DNA of 64,000 nt from CAVQJU01 sp963729215 (GCA_963729215.1 CAVSND010000028.1:248001-312000); one strand, 5' to 3'; shown: positions 1 through 7,292, counted from the first letter of the stretch. Numbers and translations are program-made. The notes: generated by a model not told the origin, from the letters alone.

Positions 1-119
1 CCACCCGTCAGTGGGCCCAGGAAATCAGGCGGGCATCGTCCACGATCATCGTGCGCATGCACACACTGCTCGGCCCTGACTGCGTGAAAAGCCTCGAAGT
101 CCGGGAACGCCGGAGGTAA
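1..119 (+). CDS. C-terminal fragment of a DciA/DUF721-like protein (partial)
   Basis: The frame starting at base 3 is open from the window edge to a TAA at 117-119 and encodes 38 residues. They begin TRQWAQEIRRAS and end near LLGPDCVKSLEVRE. The pattern Trp-Ala-x-Glu-Leu/Ile followed about twenty residues later by a short Leu-Gly stretch and a Leu-Glu-Val-Arg strand resembles the end of the DUF721 (DciA) domain, a family that helps load the replicative helicase. The start lies outside the window. The match rests on a short piece, so the family name is tentative; that a real gene ends here is more likely than not because codon usage fits the neighbours and the repeat-rich spacer begins just after the stop. 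Confidence 0.45.
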   Translation, partial: TRQWAQEIRRASSTIIVRMHTLLGPDCVKSLEVRERRR

Positions 120-185
120 ACGGCGAAACGTAGAACGGAAAACGTAAAACGTAGAACTGAAATACGTTGAACCCACAAGAACTCC

Positions 186-266
186 TTGGACCTGTTGGAC
201 CCCTTGGACCTAATGAACCTCTCGAACCCTTCGAACCTCTTGAACCCCTCGAACCTCTTGAACCCC
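186..266 (+). repeat. 9-bp degenerate tandem array abutting a start codon
   Basis: Nine consecutive 9-base units of form TYGRACCYY (for example TTGGACCTG, TCGAACCTC, TTGAACCCC) run from 186 to 266 and stop two bases before the thiolase ATG. Just upstream (about 125-170) is a second word repeat built on AACGTAGAAC/AACGTAAAAC. Because the period is nine, the array reads as Glu-Pro-Leu repeats on the plus strand and as Gly-X-Y on the minus strand. Neither reading looks like a genuine protein. Confidence 0.85.
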
Positions 267-268
267 TG

Positions 269-1459
269 ATGTCTCCAATTCGCGAATCCGTCATCGTCAG
301 CGCGGTTCGCACGCCGACCGGAAAGTTCCTCGGCGCCTTGAAGTCACTGACGGCACCGCAGCTCGGCGCCCTGGTCGTTGCCGAGGCCGTGCGCCGCGCG
401 GGCATCGAGGCCGGCGTTGTGGACGAGTGCATCATGGGCAACGTCGTGAGCGCGGGGCTGGGCCAGAACCCGGCGCGCCAGGCGGCGCTCCGGGGCGGCC
501 TCGCCGACCACGTGGCCGCGCTCACGATCAACAAGGTGTGCGGATCCGGCCTGAAGGCCGTGATGCTGGCCGACCAGGCCATTCGCGCCGGCGACATCGA
601 CATCGCGGTCGCTGGCGGAATGGAATCGATGAGCAATTGCCCGTACCTGTTGCCCCGCGTACGGGAAGGTTTGAAGATGGGCAACGGCGAACTGCTGGAC
701 GCGATGATCGTCGACGGACTCTGGTGCGCCTTCGAGCAGTGCCACATGGGAAATGCCGGCGAGGTGGTGGCCGAGCACTACGACGTCGGCCGGCGCGCGC
801 AGGACGAGTACGCCGCCCTCAGCCATCAAAAGGCGGCCGCGGCAACCGCCGCGGGTCTGTTCACCGACGAAATCCTGCCCGTCTCAATCCCGCAGAAGAA
901 TCGAGCGGCGGTCGTGGTCGATCGAGACGAGGCGATTCGCGCGGACACCACCGTCGACTCGCTGGCCAGGCTGACGCCTGCATTCAAGCAGGACGGAACC
1001 GTGACTGCCGGCAACGCGCCAGGGGTCAACGACGGTGCGTCGGCTCTTGTCGTGATGGCCTCCGAACGCGCCCGCAGTCTCGGCATCGCCCCGCTCGCGC
1101 GCATCGTCGGCCAGGCGACGAGCGGGCTGGCGCCGAAGTTCGTGCTCATGACGCCCGTGGAAGCCGTGCGCCGGCTGCTCGACAAGATCGGCTGGGCGAT
1201 GGCCGACGTCGATCTGTTCGAGTTGAACGAGGCTTTTTCCGTGCAGGCGGTCGCGGTGCTGGCCGAACTGGGTCTCGATCCTGCGAAGGTGAATGTCAAC
1301 GGCGGCGCGGTGGCCCTTGGTCATGCGATCGGCTCGAGCGGCAGCCGGGTGCTGACGACGCTGCTCTATGCGCTGAAGCACCGGAACCTCAAGCGCGGAA
1401 TCGCGACGCTCTGCATGGGCGGCGGTAACGGCCTCGCCCTCGCAGTCGAGCGTCTCTAA
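269..1459 (+). CDS. Acetyl-CoA C-acyltransferase (thiolase)
   Basis: Thiolase of 396 aa, the usual length for biosynthetic or degradative thiolases; it condenses or cleaves acyl-CoA and acetyl-CoA in the cytoplasm. The nucleophilic cysteine sits in KVCGSGLKAV (Cys91), the catalytic histidine in GHAIGSSG (about residue 352) and the second cysteine in LCMGGGNG (about 382). The loop reads GHAIGSSG where many thiolases have GHPIGASG. I chose ATG 269 because the protein then begins SVIVSAVRTPTGKFLG like its family; the open frame further upstream is only the 9-bp repeat read from a TTG. No Shine-Dalgarno is visible ahead of 269. It is followed 111 bases later by a 3-hydroxybutyryl-CoA dehydrogenase, suggesting short-chain acyl-CoA metabolism (beta-oxidation, butanoate or polyhydroxyalkanoate). 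A second thiolase lies at 43.6-44.8 kb. Confidence 0.93.
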   Translation: MSPIRESVIVSAVRTPTGKFLGALKSLTAPQLGALVVAEAVRRAGIEAGVVDECIMGNVVSAGLGQNPARQAALRGGLADHVAALTINKVCGSGLKAVMLADQAIRAGDIDIAVAGGMESMSNCPYLLPRVREGLKMGNGELLDAMIVDGLWCAFEQCHMGNAGEVVAEHYDVGRRAQDEYAALSHQKAAAATAAGLFTDEILPVSIPQKNRAAVVVDRDEAIRADTTVDSLARLTPAFKQDGTVTAGNAPGVNDGASALVVMASERARSLGIAPLARIVGQATSGLAPKFVLMTPVEAVRRLLDKIGWAMADVDLFELNEAFSVQAVAVLAELGLDPAKVNVNGGAVALGHAIGSSGSRVLTTLLYALKHRNLKRGIATLCMGGGNGLALAVERL

Positions 1460-1464
1460 AGGCC

Positions 1465-1561
1465 ATCACGAAGCCACGAAGAACTCAAAGCCTCGGAAGC
1501 CTATCCTCGTTCTTGCCCTAAGATATTTCGTGTTCTTCGTGATTCTTCGTGCCTTCGTGAT
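1465..1561. repeat. Inverted repeat of CACGAAG words between thiolase and hbd
   Basis: A 19-base arm ATCACGAAGCCACGAAGAA (1465-1483) is matched, with one mismatch, by its reverse complement TTCTTCGTGCCTTCGTGAT at 1543-1561. Extra TTCGTG words sit inside the right arm. It fills nearly the whole 111-base spacer, so it could fold as a long hairpin in the transcript. Confidence 0.75.
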
Positions 1562-1570
1562 GAGGGACTG

Positions 1571-2419
1571 ATGGCAATCAAAACGATCGGCGTGGTCGGC
1601 GCGGGCACGATGGGGAGTGGCATCGCGCAGGTGTTTGCGCAGGCGGGACTCTCCGTCTGCCTCGTTGATGTCGCGGAGCCCCTTCTCGATCGCGCGCGGA
1701 CGACCATCGACCGCAGCCTTTCGAAGTTCGTCGGCAAAGGCGCGCTGACGGCTGTCGCCAGGGATCAGGCGCTATCGCGCCTGCAGACCGCGACAAGCGT
1801 CGACGGTCTTGCGACCGCCGATTTCATCGTCGAGGCCATCCTCGAAGATGCCGGCGCGAAGCGCGAGCTGTTTGCAGGATTGAACGCGGTCGCCGGACCG
1901 GACGTCGTGCTGGCGTCGAATACGTCGTCCATTTCGATCACGGTTCTGGGGGCCGCATCCGGCCGCGCCGATCGCGTGCTGGGCATGCACTTCATGAACC
2001 CGGTTCCGATCATGAGCCTCGTGGAACTTGTGCGCGGCCAGGCGACTTCCGACGCGTCGATGAAAACGGCGTCGGAGTTGTGCGCAGTCCTCGGAAAGAC
2101 GGCGGTCGAGTCGGCCGACTACCCCGGCTTCATCAGCAACCGGATCCTGATGCCGATGCTGAACGAGGCGATGTTCGCCGTCATGGAGGGCGTGGGCACG
2201 CCCGAGGCGATCGACACGGTGATGAAGCTCGGGATGAATCACCCGATGGGGCCGCTGACGCTCGCCGACTTCATCGGTCTCGACGTGTGCCTCGCGATCC
2301 TCAACGTGCTGCACGACGGCATCGGCGACCCCAAGTTCCGGCCGTGCCCGTTGCTACGCCGCATGGTCGCCGCGGGGCATCTCGGTCGCAAGTCGGGTCA
2401 GGGCTTTTACACGTACTAG
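1571..2419 (+). CDS. hbd: 3-hydroxybutyryl-CoA dehydrogenase
   Basis: NAD(P)-dependent 3-hydroxyacyl-CoA dehydrogenase of 282 aa, the standard length of stand-alone short-chain enzymes. It interconverts acetoacetyl-CoA and 3-hydroxybutyryl-CoA. The Rossmann dinucleotide motif GAGTMGSGIAQ is at residues 9-19; the family strings HFMNPVPIMSLVELV and ESADYPGFISNRIL follow, and the C-terminal helical domain ends GRKSGQGFYTY as expected. GGGAC just before the ATG is a weak ribosome site. It follows a thiolase on the same strand, and the two enzymes act on the same intermediate. Its last 66 bases overlap the 3' end of the convergent YdjM-like gene. Other names for the family include paaH and fadB2-like. 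Confidence 0.93.
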   Translation: MAIKTIGVVGAGTMGSGIAQVFAQAGLSVCLVDVAEPLLDRARTTIDRSLSKFVGKGALTAVARDQALSRLQTATSVDGLATADFIVEAILEDAGAKRELFAGLNAVAGPDVVLASNTSSISITVLGAASGRADRVLGMHFMNPVPIMSLVELVRGQATSDASMKTASELCAVLGKTAVESADYPGFISNRILMPMLNEAMFAVMEGVGTPEAIDTVMKLGMNHPMGPLTLADFIGLDVCLAILNVLHDGIGDPKFRPCPLLRRMVAAGHLGRKSGQGFYTY

Positions 2420-2923
2420 CCACAGCGCTCCCACGACCGGCGCAAGAATCGCGATCTCCCGGACGATGGTGACCAGGTTCTGGTGCATCGTCGTCAACCG
2501 GAAGAAGTGACGCCGCTCCGTGCCGCGAAAGACGTCCCAGCCCGAGATGAACCACGTCGACGAGAACGGCCACAGCAATTGAATGCCGCGCGGCGCAGAC
2601 TGATCGACGGCCAGCCAATCGAGCAACAAGTGCGAAGCGTACGCCGCCACGCAGGTGAGCGCGATCTTTGCTGTGACCTCCCCTGTCACGGCGGCAGCGA
2701 CAATCATCAGGAGGCCGACGGCGACGACCGCGCCGAGGCTGTGAGTGACAGTCCGATGGACGACGGGCAGCAGCAAATCGGCGTCGGGAAGCGCCGCCAG
2801 GCTCATACAGGCCAGGGTCACCCGCGGACTGGAGATGGGCCGGCCAGGCAGTAGGTCGGCGGCCCAGGCAATCGCGAGGCCCCCGAGGGCATGGCCAACA
2901 GGACTCGGCATCGTGGATTCCAT
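2354..2923 (-). CDS. YdjM/DUF457-family membrane-bound metal-dependent hydrolase
   Basis: A 189-aa integral membrane protein of the YdjM family (LexA-regulated, membrane-bound predicted metal-dependent hydrolase; true substrate unknown). The N-terminus SPVGHALGG and the patterns ALPDADLLLP, HRTVTHSLG and ASHLLLDWLAVD carry the His/Asp residues typical of the family. Three to four hydrophobic stretches are visible. It is divergent from recA, and its upstream region holds a copy of ACTTTCGCC that is also found at the recA and lexA promoters. In E. coli ydjM is an SOS gene, so the location is consistent with DNA-damage control (inference). Its 3' end runs 66 bases into hbd on the other strand; no earlier stop exists, so I keep the overlap. 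Confidence 0.82.
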   Translation of the reverse strand: MESTMPSPVGHALGGLAIAWAADLLPGRPISSPRVTLACMSLAALPDADLLLPVVHRTVTHSLGAVVAVGLLMIVAAAVTGEVTAKIALTCVAAYASHLLLDWLAVDQSAPRGIQLLWPFSSTWFISGWDVFRGTERRHFFRLTTMHQNLVTIVREIAILAPVVGALWLVRVKALTRLATEMPRGDHAA

Positions 2924-2954
2924 GATGGCAGATTTTGCGATCCCGCAGAAGCGA

Positions 2955-2963
2955 GGCGAAAGT
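2955..2963 (-). promoter_or_regulatory. Candidate LexA operator half-site upstream of YdjM-like gene
   Basis: On the minus strand this reads ACTTTCGCC, an exact copy of the 9-mer overlapping the recA (3028-3036) and lexA (31661-31669) promoters. It lies 32 bases upstream of the YdjM-like ATG. Downstream context TCGCTTCTGCG resembles the lexA copy (TTTCCTTTGCG). Assignment to LexA is inference from gene identity. Confidence 0.45.
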
Positions 2964-3024
2964 GTCCGTCTGCGTAACTCGTTGTTTATAAGTCGCTTCA
3001 GAAGATACGTTCACAATATTGCCA

Positions 3025-3053
3025 TTGACTTTCGCCAGGCACGCTTTTAGAAT
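3025..3053 (+). promoter_or_regulatory. recA promoter with overlapping ACTTTCGCC motif
   Basis: TTGACT (3025-3030) and TAGAAT (3048-3053) are separated by 17 bases, a near-consensus housekeeping promoter. ACTTTCGCC at 3028-3036 overlaps the -35 box, a position where a repressor would block RNA polymerase. Transcription would begin about 18 bases before the recA ATG. Confidence 0.7.
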
Positions 3054-3078
3054 ACCCACGCTCAGGAAGGAGCACCGA

Positions 3079-4146
3079 ATGCCAGCAGCAGTCGAGAGAA
3101 TCGATAGGTCCGAAAAGGACGACCGTATGGACCGCGAGCGCGCCAAAGCGGTGGACCTGGCCGTCGGCCAGATCGAGAAGCAGTTCGGCAAGGGCGCGAT
3201 CATGCGCCTCGGCCAGACCGGCGCCATCCAACCAATCGATGCGATTTCGACGGGGTCGATCAGCATCGACTACGCGCTGGGCGTCGGCGGCGTGCCGCGC
3301 GGACGCGTCATCGAAATCTTCGGCCCTGAGTCGTCCGGCAAGACCACGCTCGCCCTGCAGGTGATTGCGGAGGCGCACAAACTGGGTGGCATGGCCGCGT
3401 TCGTGGACGCGGAGCACGCGCTCGATGCCGCCTACGCGCAGAAGCTGGGCGTCGATCTCGACAACCTGCTGGTGTCGCAGCCCGACAACGGTGAGCAGGC
3501 GCTCGAAATCGTCGAAGTGCTGGTCCGCTCGGGCGGTGTGGACGTCGTGGTGGTCGACTCGGTCGCCGCCCTGGTGCCCAAGGCCGAAATCGAAGGCGAG
3601 ATGGGCGACGCGCAGATGGGCCTGCAGGCCAGGCTGATGTCGCAGGCGCTTCGCAAGCTCACCGGCGTGGTCTCGAAGTCGAAAACCTCCCTGATCTTCA
3701 TCAACCAGCTTCGCGAAAAGATCGGCGTGATGTTCGGCAACCCCGAAACCACCACCGGCGGCCGCGCGCTCAAGTTCTACGCCTCGGTCCGCATCGACAT
3801 CCGCCGCATCGCCAGCATCAAGGACGGCGACGCGGTGGTCGGCGGGCGCACCCGCGTGAAGATCGTGAAGAACAAGGTCGCTCCCCCGTTCCGCGAGGCC
3901 GAGTTCGACGTGATGTACGGCGAAGGCATCTCGCGCATGGGCGACCTCCTCGATCTGGCGGTCGACAAGCGCATCGTCGAGAAGAGCGGCGCCTGGTTCG
4001 CCTACAGCGGGGAACGTCTGGGCCAGGGGCGCGAGAACGCCAAGCAGTTCCTCAAGGAAAATCCCGACATTGCGCGGACCATCGAGGACCGCGTGCGTCG
4101 CGAGCTGGGCCTCTCACGGGACGGCGAGTCAGCCGCCGCCGTCTAG
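3079..4146 (+). CDS. recA: Recombinase RecA
   Basis: RecA of 355 aa, full length for the family. It forms the ATP-dependent filament on single-stranded DNA for homologous recombination and stimulates LexA self-cleavage. The Walker A motif GPESSGKT lies near residue 82, the L2/ssDNA-binding region includes NPETTTGGRALKFYASVR, and the C-terminal domain is present. ATG 3079 is chosen because AGGAAGGAG precedes it at a good distance and a strong promoter (3025-3053) lies just upstream; an internal ATG at 3127 is less well supported. It stands alone: a divergent YdjM-like gene upstream and a hairpin downstream. Regulation by LexA is likely by analogy and by the shared motif. Confidence 0.98.
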   Translation: MPAAVERIDRSEKDDRMDRERAKAVDLAVGQIEKQFGKGAIMRLGQTGAIQPIDAISTGSISIDYALGVGGVPRGRVIEIFGPESSGKTTLALQVIAEAHKLGGMAAFVDAEHALDAAYAQKLGVDLDNLLVSQPDNGEQALEIVEVLVRSGGVDVVVVDSVAALVPKAEIEGEMGDAQMGLQARLMSQALRKLTGVVSKSKTSLIFINQLREKIGVMFGNPETTTGGRALKFYASVRIDIRRIASIKDGDAVVGGRTRVKIVKNKVAPPFREAEFDVMYGEGISRMGDLLDLAVDKRIVEKSGAWFAYSGERLGQGRENAKQFLKENPDIARTIEDRVRRELGLSRDGESAAAV

Positions 4147-4164
4147 TCGCAGCCGACTCAACAT

Positions 4165-4184
4165 GCCGGGTCTTCGGGCCCGGC
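4165..4184 (+). terminator. Hairpin after recA
   Basis: GCCGGGTC / GGCCCGGC form an 8-bp stem (one T-G wobble) closed by a TTCG tetraloop. No T-run follows, so it may be a Rho-dependent terminator stabiliser or an mRNA 3' end structure and not a classical intrinsic terminator. Confidence 0.45.
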
Positions 4185-4194
4185 ACGTTCACCT

Positions 4195-4965
4195 ATGCCT
4201 TTCGCACTCGTCACCGGAGCCAGTCGTGGTGTCGGCCGGGGCACGGCCACGGCATTGGCCGACGCCGGCTATACGGTGTTCGCCACGGGCCGCTCGGTCG
4301 CGGCCGCTACGCTGCCTGACGCCGTCATTCGCATTCCGTGCGATCACACTCGCGACGAGGAGACCGACGCCGCGTTCGCGAGGATTGCGAGCGTCACGCC
4401 GGACCTCGACGTCGTCGTGAATTCCGCCTGGGGCGGGTACGAGCGGATGATGGAAAACGGCGCCTTCACATGGGGGCTGCCCTTCTGGGAACAGCCTCTG
4501 CACCGCTGGACGAGCATGATGGAGGCCGGTGTGCGTGCGGCGTTCATGGTGAGCGCCCGCGCGGCCCGCGTCATGGTCCCCAGGAAACGCGGCCTCATCG
4601 TGAACATCAGCCACTGGGCCGCGCAGAAGCGCATCGGCAACACGATCTACGGCATCGCCAAGGCCGCGACCGACAAGATGACGGCGGACATGGCGCGCGA
4701 GCTCGACGCCCACGGCGTCACGGCCGTCTCCCTTTATCCTGGAATGGTGCGGACCGAAGCCGTCCTCGCGGCGGCTGAGTGGCTCGACCTGTCCAACAGC
4801 GAGAGCCCCGAGTTTATCGGCCGGGTGGTCGCGGCGCTCGCGAACGATCCCCGGCTGCAATCCCGGAGTGGATCCGTCCTCGTCGCTGCCGCCGTCGCCG
4901 CGGAACTGGGCGTCACGGACACCGACGGACGCCAACCCATCCCGCTGACCCTCGCTACCGTCTGA
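4195..4965 (+). CDS. Short-chain dehydrogenase/reductase (SDR) family protein
   Basis: A 256-aa NAD(P)-dependent oxidoreductase of the classical SDR fold. The cofactor motif TGASRGVGRG is at residues 8-17, the catalytic serine in NISHWAAQ and the Tyr-x-x-x-Lys pair in YGIAKAA. After the active site comes LYPGMVRTE, as in the family. Compared with most SDRs the NNAG motif is replaced by NSAWGGYE, which places it near the DHRS1-like or plant-type subgroup; the substrate cannot be told from sequence. It starts 48 bases after recA, separated by a hairpin, and is followed by tRNA-Phe. No promoter stands out. Confidence 0.85.
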   Translation: MPFALVTGASRGVGRGTATALADAGYTVFATGRSVAAATLPDAVIRIPCDHTRDEETDAAFARIASVTPDLDVVVNSAWGGYERMMENGAFTWGLPFWEQPLHRWTSMMEAGVRAAFMVSARAARVMVPRKRGLIVNISHWAAQKRIGNTIYGIAKAATDKMTADMARELDAHGVTAVSLYPGMVRTEAVLAAAEWLDLSNSESPEFIGRVVAALANDPRLQSRSGSVLVAAAVAAELGVTDTDGRQPIPLTLATV

Positions 4966-5020
4966 ACCGCGTGCGCATGCTATGATTTACGTTCGTCTGC
5001 AGTGAGCGCATTCCCTCAGT

Positions 5021-5096
5021 GGCGAGGTAGCTCAGTTGGTAGAGCATACGACTGAAAATCGTAGTGTCGACGGTTCGATTCCGCCCCTCGCCACCA
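5021..5096 (+). tRNA. tRNA-Phe (GAA)
   Basis: A 76-base cloverleaf with encoded CCA. The acceptor stem is GGCGAGG/CCTCGCC with discriminator A, the D stem GCTC/GAGC, the anticodon stem TACGA/TCGTA, and the loop CTGAAAA places the anticodon GAA at 5054-5056. The T arm is GACGG-TTCGATT-CCGCC; A5070 faces a C, giving one A-C mismatch where tRNA-Phe normally has G-C. A TATGAT -10-like box lies at 4981-4986 with only a weak -35. Confidence 0.95.
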
Positions 5097-5740
5097 TTCT
5101 TTAAGTCCCCATACTGCAAAGACTTCTGATGTTCTGAGCCGGGTTCTATGGCGTACCTGTAAACGTCCGTCTTGGCTGTTTGTGCGATGGTGTGCGAAAG
5201 AACCATTGTTACGCCGGCGTCCGCGTAATAAAGTCGCCACGCCGGTGACAAGGTCCAACCTGTCGCCCGTGCCGGGTCAGAATCAAACGGAATCGAAACG
5301 CTTCGAACCAGACCGAACGTCCGCGACACTCCAGCATGGTTTGGCGGTTGCGCGACTGGCGCAGTTGACCGGCCTATCCATCTCATTGATAACAACGACT
5401 TAGCTTCACTGAGCCGGTTTGCCGAGTGATTTCGCATTGGCTATGTGAGGACGCGTGTGAGCACAAAGATCATGAAGCGTGACTGGCTCGGGATTGTGTT
5501 GATCGTCAGCGAGGTTCTTATCATCCTCACCGGCTGCTGGCCATGGTGTACGTGGCGCTCCACTCCTACTAGTTCTCCTGCGTTCTGTTTTCATTCCTGC
5601 GGCCTGCTCTGATGCTCATGCACTCTAGCGAGGCGTGCGTAGAGCAGGCAGATGTGACGGTTTGACTTCATCCATCGCCACATTTCCAGGCGATTCTGAT
5701 TCGTCGCTTCTCACGGCCGGAACATGGCTACACTTGGACC
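5097..5740. other. Gene-poor spacer after tRNA-Phe
   Basis: A 644-base stretch with no convincing large gene. Codon usage is less GC-rich than in neighbouring genes. It contains one possible tiny lipoprotein gene (5457-5612). On the minus strand near 5130-5230 a short open stretch has a vague resemblance to a tyrosine-recombinase C-terminus (LSHTIAQTAKTDVYRYA), which may be chance. I found no direct repeat of the tRNA 3' end that would mark an integrated element. Confidence 0.5.
5457..5612 (+). CDS. Possible small lipoprotein/membrane peptide
   Basis: A GTG at 5457, preceded at five bases by GAGGA (5447-5451), opens a 51-codon frame ending in TGA at 5610-5612. An in-frame ATG at 5472 would give 46 aa starting MKRDWLG. 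The peptide has a positively charged start, one hydrophobic helix (IVLIVSEVLIIL) and then LTGC, which fits a lipobox. The rest is short and rich in Ser, Pro and Cys. No homologue is recognised. The ribosome site and lipobox make it worth recording, but it could be a chance frame in a gene-poor spacer. Confidence 0.3.
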   Translation: MSTKIMKRDWLGIVLIVSEVLIILTGCWPWCTWRSTPTSSPAFCFHSCGLL

Positions 5741-6121
5741 ATGCGCTGGGTGAGCCTTCTGTTGCTCGTGCTCGCAGCGGATGTTACCGCTGCGGATCGT
5801 CAATGGCAGACCGGCAAGTGGGCTGACGTCGGTGTGTCACGAAACCCATTGATCGGCGATCCGAGAAGCAGCTCACCAGGAGCGCTCCCCTACAGATCCA
5901 CGCCTGAGGTCGGCCGGTACACGATCGAAACAGCGGACTCACGTTACACGCTCGAGGACGTCGTGCCTCTCGGGGGGCCGGGGTCTTTCGACCTCGCGGT
6001 CAAGATCGGCGAGTCCGTGACGTTCGCCGTGAGCAAGAGCACTGTATACATCAAGGGCGACGGCGCCGAGTACCGGCTGCGCCTCGTCAAGAAACAGCCG
6101 CTTCACGCGCGCTCTTCGTAA
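5741..6121 (+). CDS. Hypothetical secreted protein
   Basis: A 126-aa protein starting MRWVSLLLLVLAADVTAADRQ: a short charged start, a hydrophobic core and an Ala-x-Ala type site, hence a likely signal peptide cleaved near residue 18. The mature part begins with the string WQTGKWADVGVSRNP, then alternating strands (RYTIETADSRYTLEDVV, SVTFAVSKSTVYIKG) that suggest a small beta-rich domain. I do not recognise a named family, although similar short exported proteins with a Gly-Lys-Trp opening seem common in Acidobacteriota (recollection, not checked). No operon partner: the next gene is a response regulator 110 bases downstream. Confidence 0.65.
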   Translation: MRWVSLLLLVLAADVTAADRQWQTGKWADVGVSRNPLIGDPRSSSPGALPYRSTPEVGRYTIETADSRYTLEDVVPLGGPGSFDLAVKIGESVTFAVSKSTVYIKGDGAEYRLRLVKKQPLHARSS

Positions 6122-6231
6122 TCACAGCCGTTCCTAAGATCGCGGTGTACGCGCTACGGCACTCGAAGCGGGGCAGTGGTTCGGATCTCCACCGTGCGCC
6201 CTGCGGACTCATTCTTGCTGAAGATACAGGT

Positions 6232-6615
6232 ATGAGCCGCCGGACCGAACCTTCCACGGTTCTGGTCGTCGATGACGATGCCGATCTACGCGAGCTGACG
6301 GCAACATATCTCCAGGCCCATGGGTATCGGACCCGCACGGCCGCGAATGGATTTGAGGCGCTCAGCGTACTGAAGCGCGACAGGCCGTCCGCGCTCGTGG
6401 TGGATCTTCAGATGCCGTTGATGAACGGTGCCCAGCTCCGCCGTCAGCTGCAGAAACGGCCCGACCGTGCCCGAATTCCCTTCATCCTGATCAGCGGAGC
6501 GATCAACGCGATAGAGATCGGCCGTGCACTCGGGGTGACCGCTGTTCTGACTAAGCCATTCGAACTGGCTGGCCTGCTCTCCGCGCTCGCCAGGTGTTGC
6601 CCCCAACCAGCCTGA
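6232..6615 (+). CDS. Single-domain response regulator (CheY-like receiver)
   Basis: A 127-aa stand-alone receiver domain. The acidic pocket is VVDDD near residues 12-16, the phospho-acceptor Asp lies in VVDLQMP, the conserved Ser/Thr in ILISG and the Lys in LTKPFE, so all signalling residues are present. There is no output domain, which suggests it acts through protein contact or as part of a phosphorelay. ATG 6232 gives the family-typical start TVLVVDDDADL; the longer open frame upstream lacks receiver sequence. No histidine kinase is nearby. Confidence 0.85.
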   Translation: MSRRTEPSTVLVVDDDADLRELTATYLQAHGYRTRTAANGFEALSVLKRDRPSALVVDLQMPLMNGAQLRRQLQKRPDRARIPFILISGAINAIEIGRALGVTAVLTKPFELAGLLSALARCCPQPA

Positions 6616-6670
6616 CCTTCAACAACGGCAGAGCCCCTTCTGCTGACCTCAGTCCCGCGGACCGCACAGA

Positions 6671-7292
6671 CTACTGCCCGCGCGGCGCCGGCTTCGACAA
6701 GTAAGCCTTCGACGCGGCCTCGTCCTTAATGGGCGTGACCTTGTCCGGGTCGATGCGCACCATCAGATAGTCGATGTGATCGTCGATCTTCGTGAACAGG
6801 TGGCCGGTGCCCGCCGGGATCACGACGACGTCTCCTGCCTTCAGCTGATGCGCCACGCCGTCTCTGATTTCGGATCCGTTGTTCCCCGGCCCGTTGAATT
6901 CGCGCACGGTCAACTGCGTCGCCGGACGCCGCTGCCTGTTCGTGATGTCTGCGCCGAGCACCAGCGTCGCCGTCCCGTCGACGATGTGATAGACCTCGCT
7001 GACCTGATCGTGCTCGGCGACCGAATCCTTGCGCGGGCGCGGCGAGCTTTCCGCGATGCACCATGCCGATGCCGATGTGCGCCTTGCCGATTTCGATATC
7101 CCTCACCTGCTGGTCGAGCAGGCCTTCGGCGACGGCCTTTTGAGTGTAGGCCTGGAGTTCACTGAGGGGGATGTAGTACCCGGGACACATGTTGCATGTC
7201 GGCTGCGGATCCGTGGGATTGATTTTCGCCTGCGCAATCAGGGCAGCGGCGATGCTCGCGGCGGCGGCGAATCCGATCAGGATGCTTTTCAT
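6671..7292 (-). CDS. Exported cupin-domain protein (frameshifted)
   Basis: Reconstructed as about 206 aa with a one-base frameshift near 7035-7037, where one extra C in a CCC run on the coding strand throws the reading off. The first part begins MKSILIGFAAAASIAAALIA, a signal peptide, then CNMCPGYYIP. After the shift the frame continues AEHDQVSEVYHIVDGTATL and then AGDVVVIPAGTGHLF, the two cupin motifs of a small beta-barrel; metal ligands are only partly conserved. Function unknown. Downstream of the shift the protein is intact to a TGA at 6671, so a sequencing error is as likely as a true pseudogene. It is divergent from the esterase gene. Confidence 0.7.

Noticed and set aside
167..268. 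N-terminal Glu-Pro-Leu extension of the thiolase from a TTG
   Set aside because: It is the repeat array translated in frame; thiolase similarity begins at ATG 269.
46..747. Collagen-like Gly-X-Y protein on the minus strand
   Set aside because: The Gly-X-Y run is the 9-bp repeat array read backwards; the rest is antisense to thiolase.
5016..5258. Minus-strand frame ending in AESNRRHYDFQSYALPTEL
   Set aside because: This is the antisense reading of tRNA-Phe, a well-known spurious 'protein' in databases.
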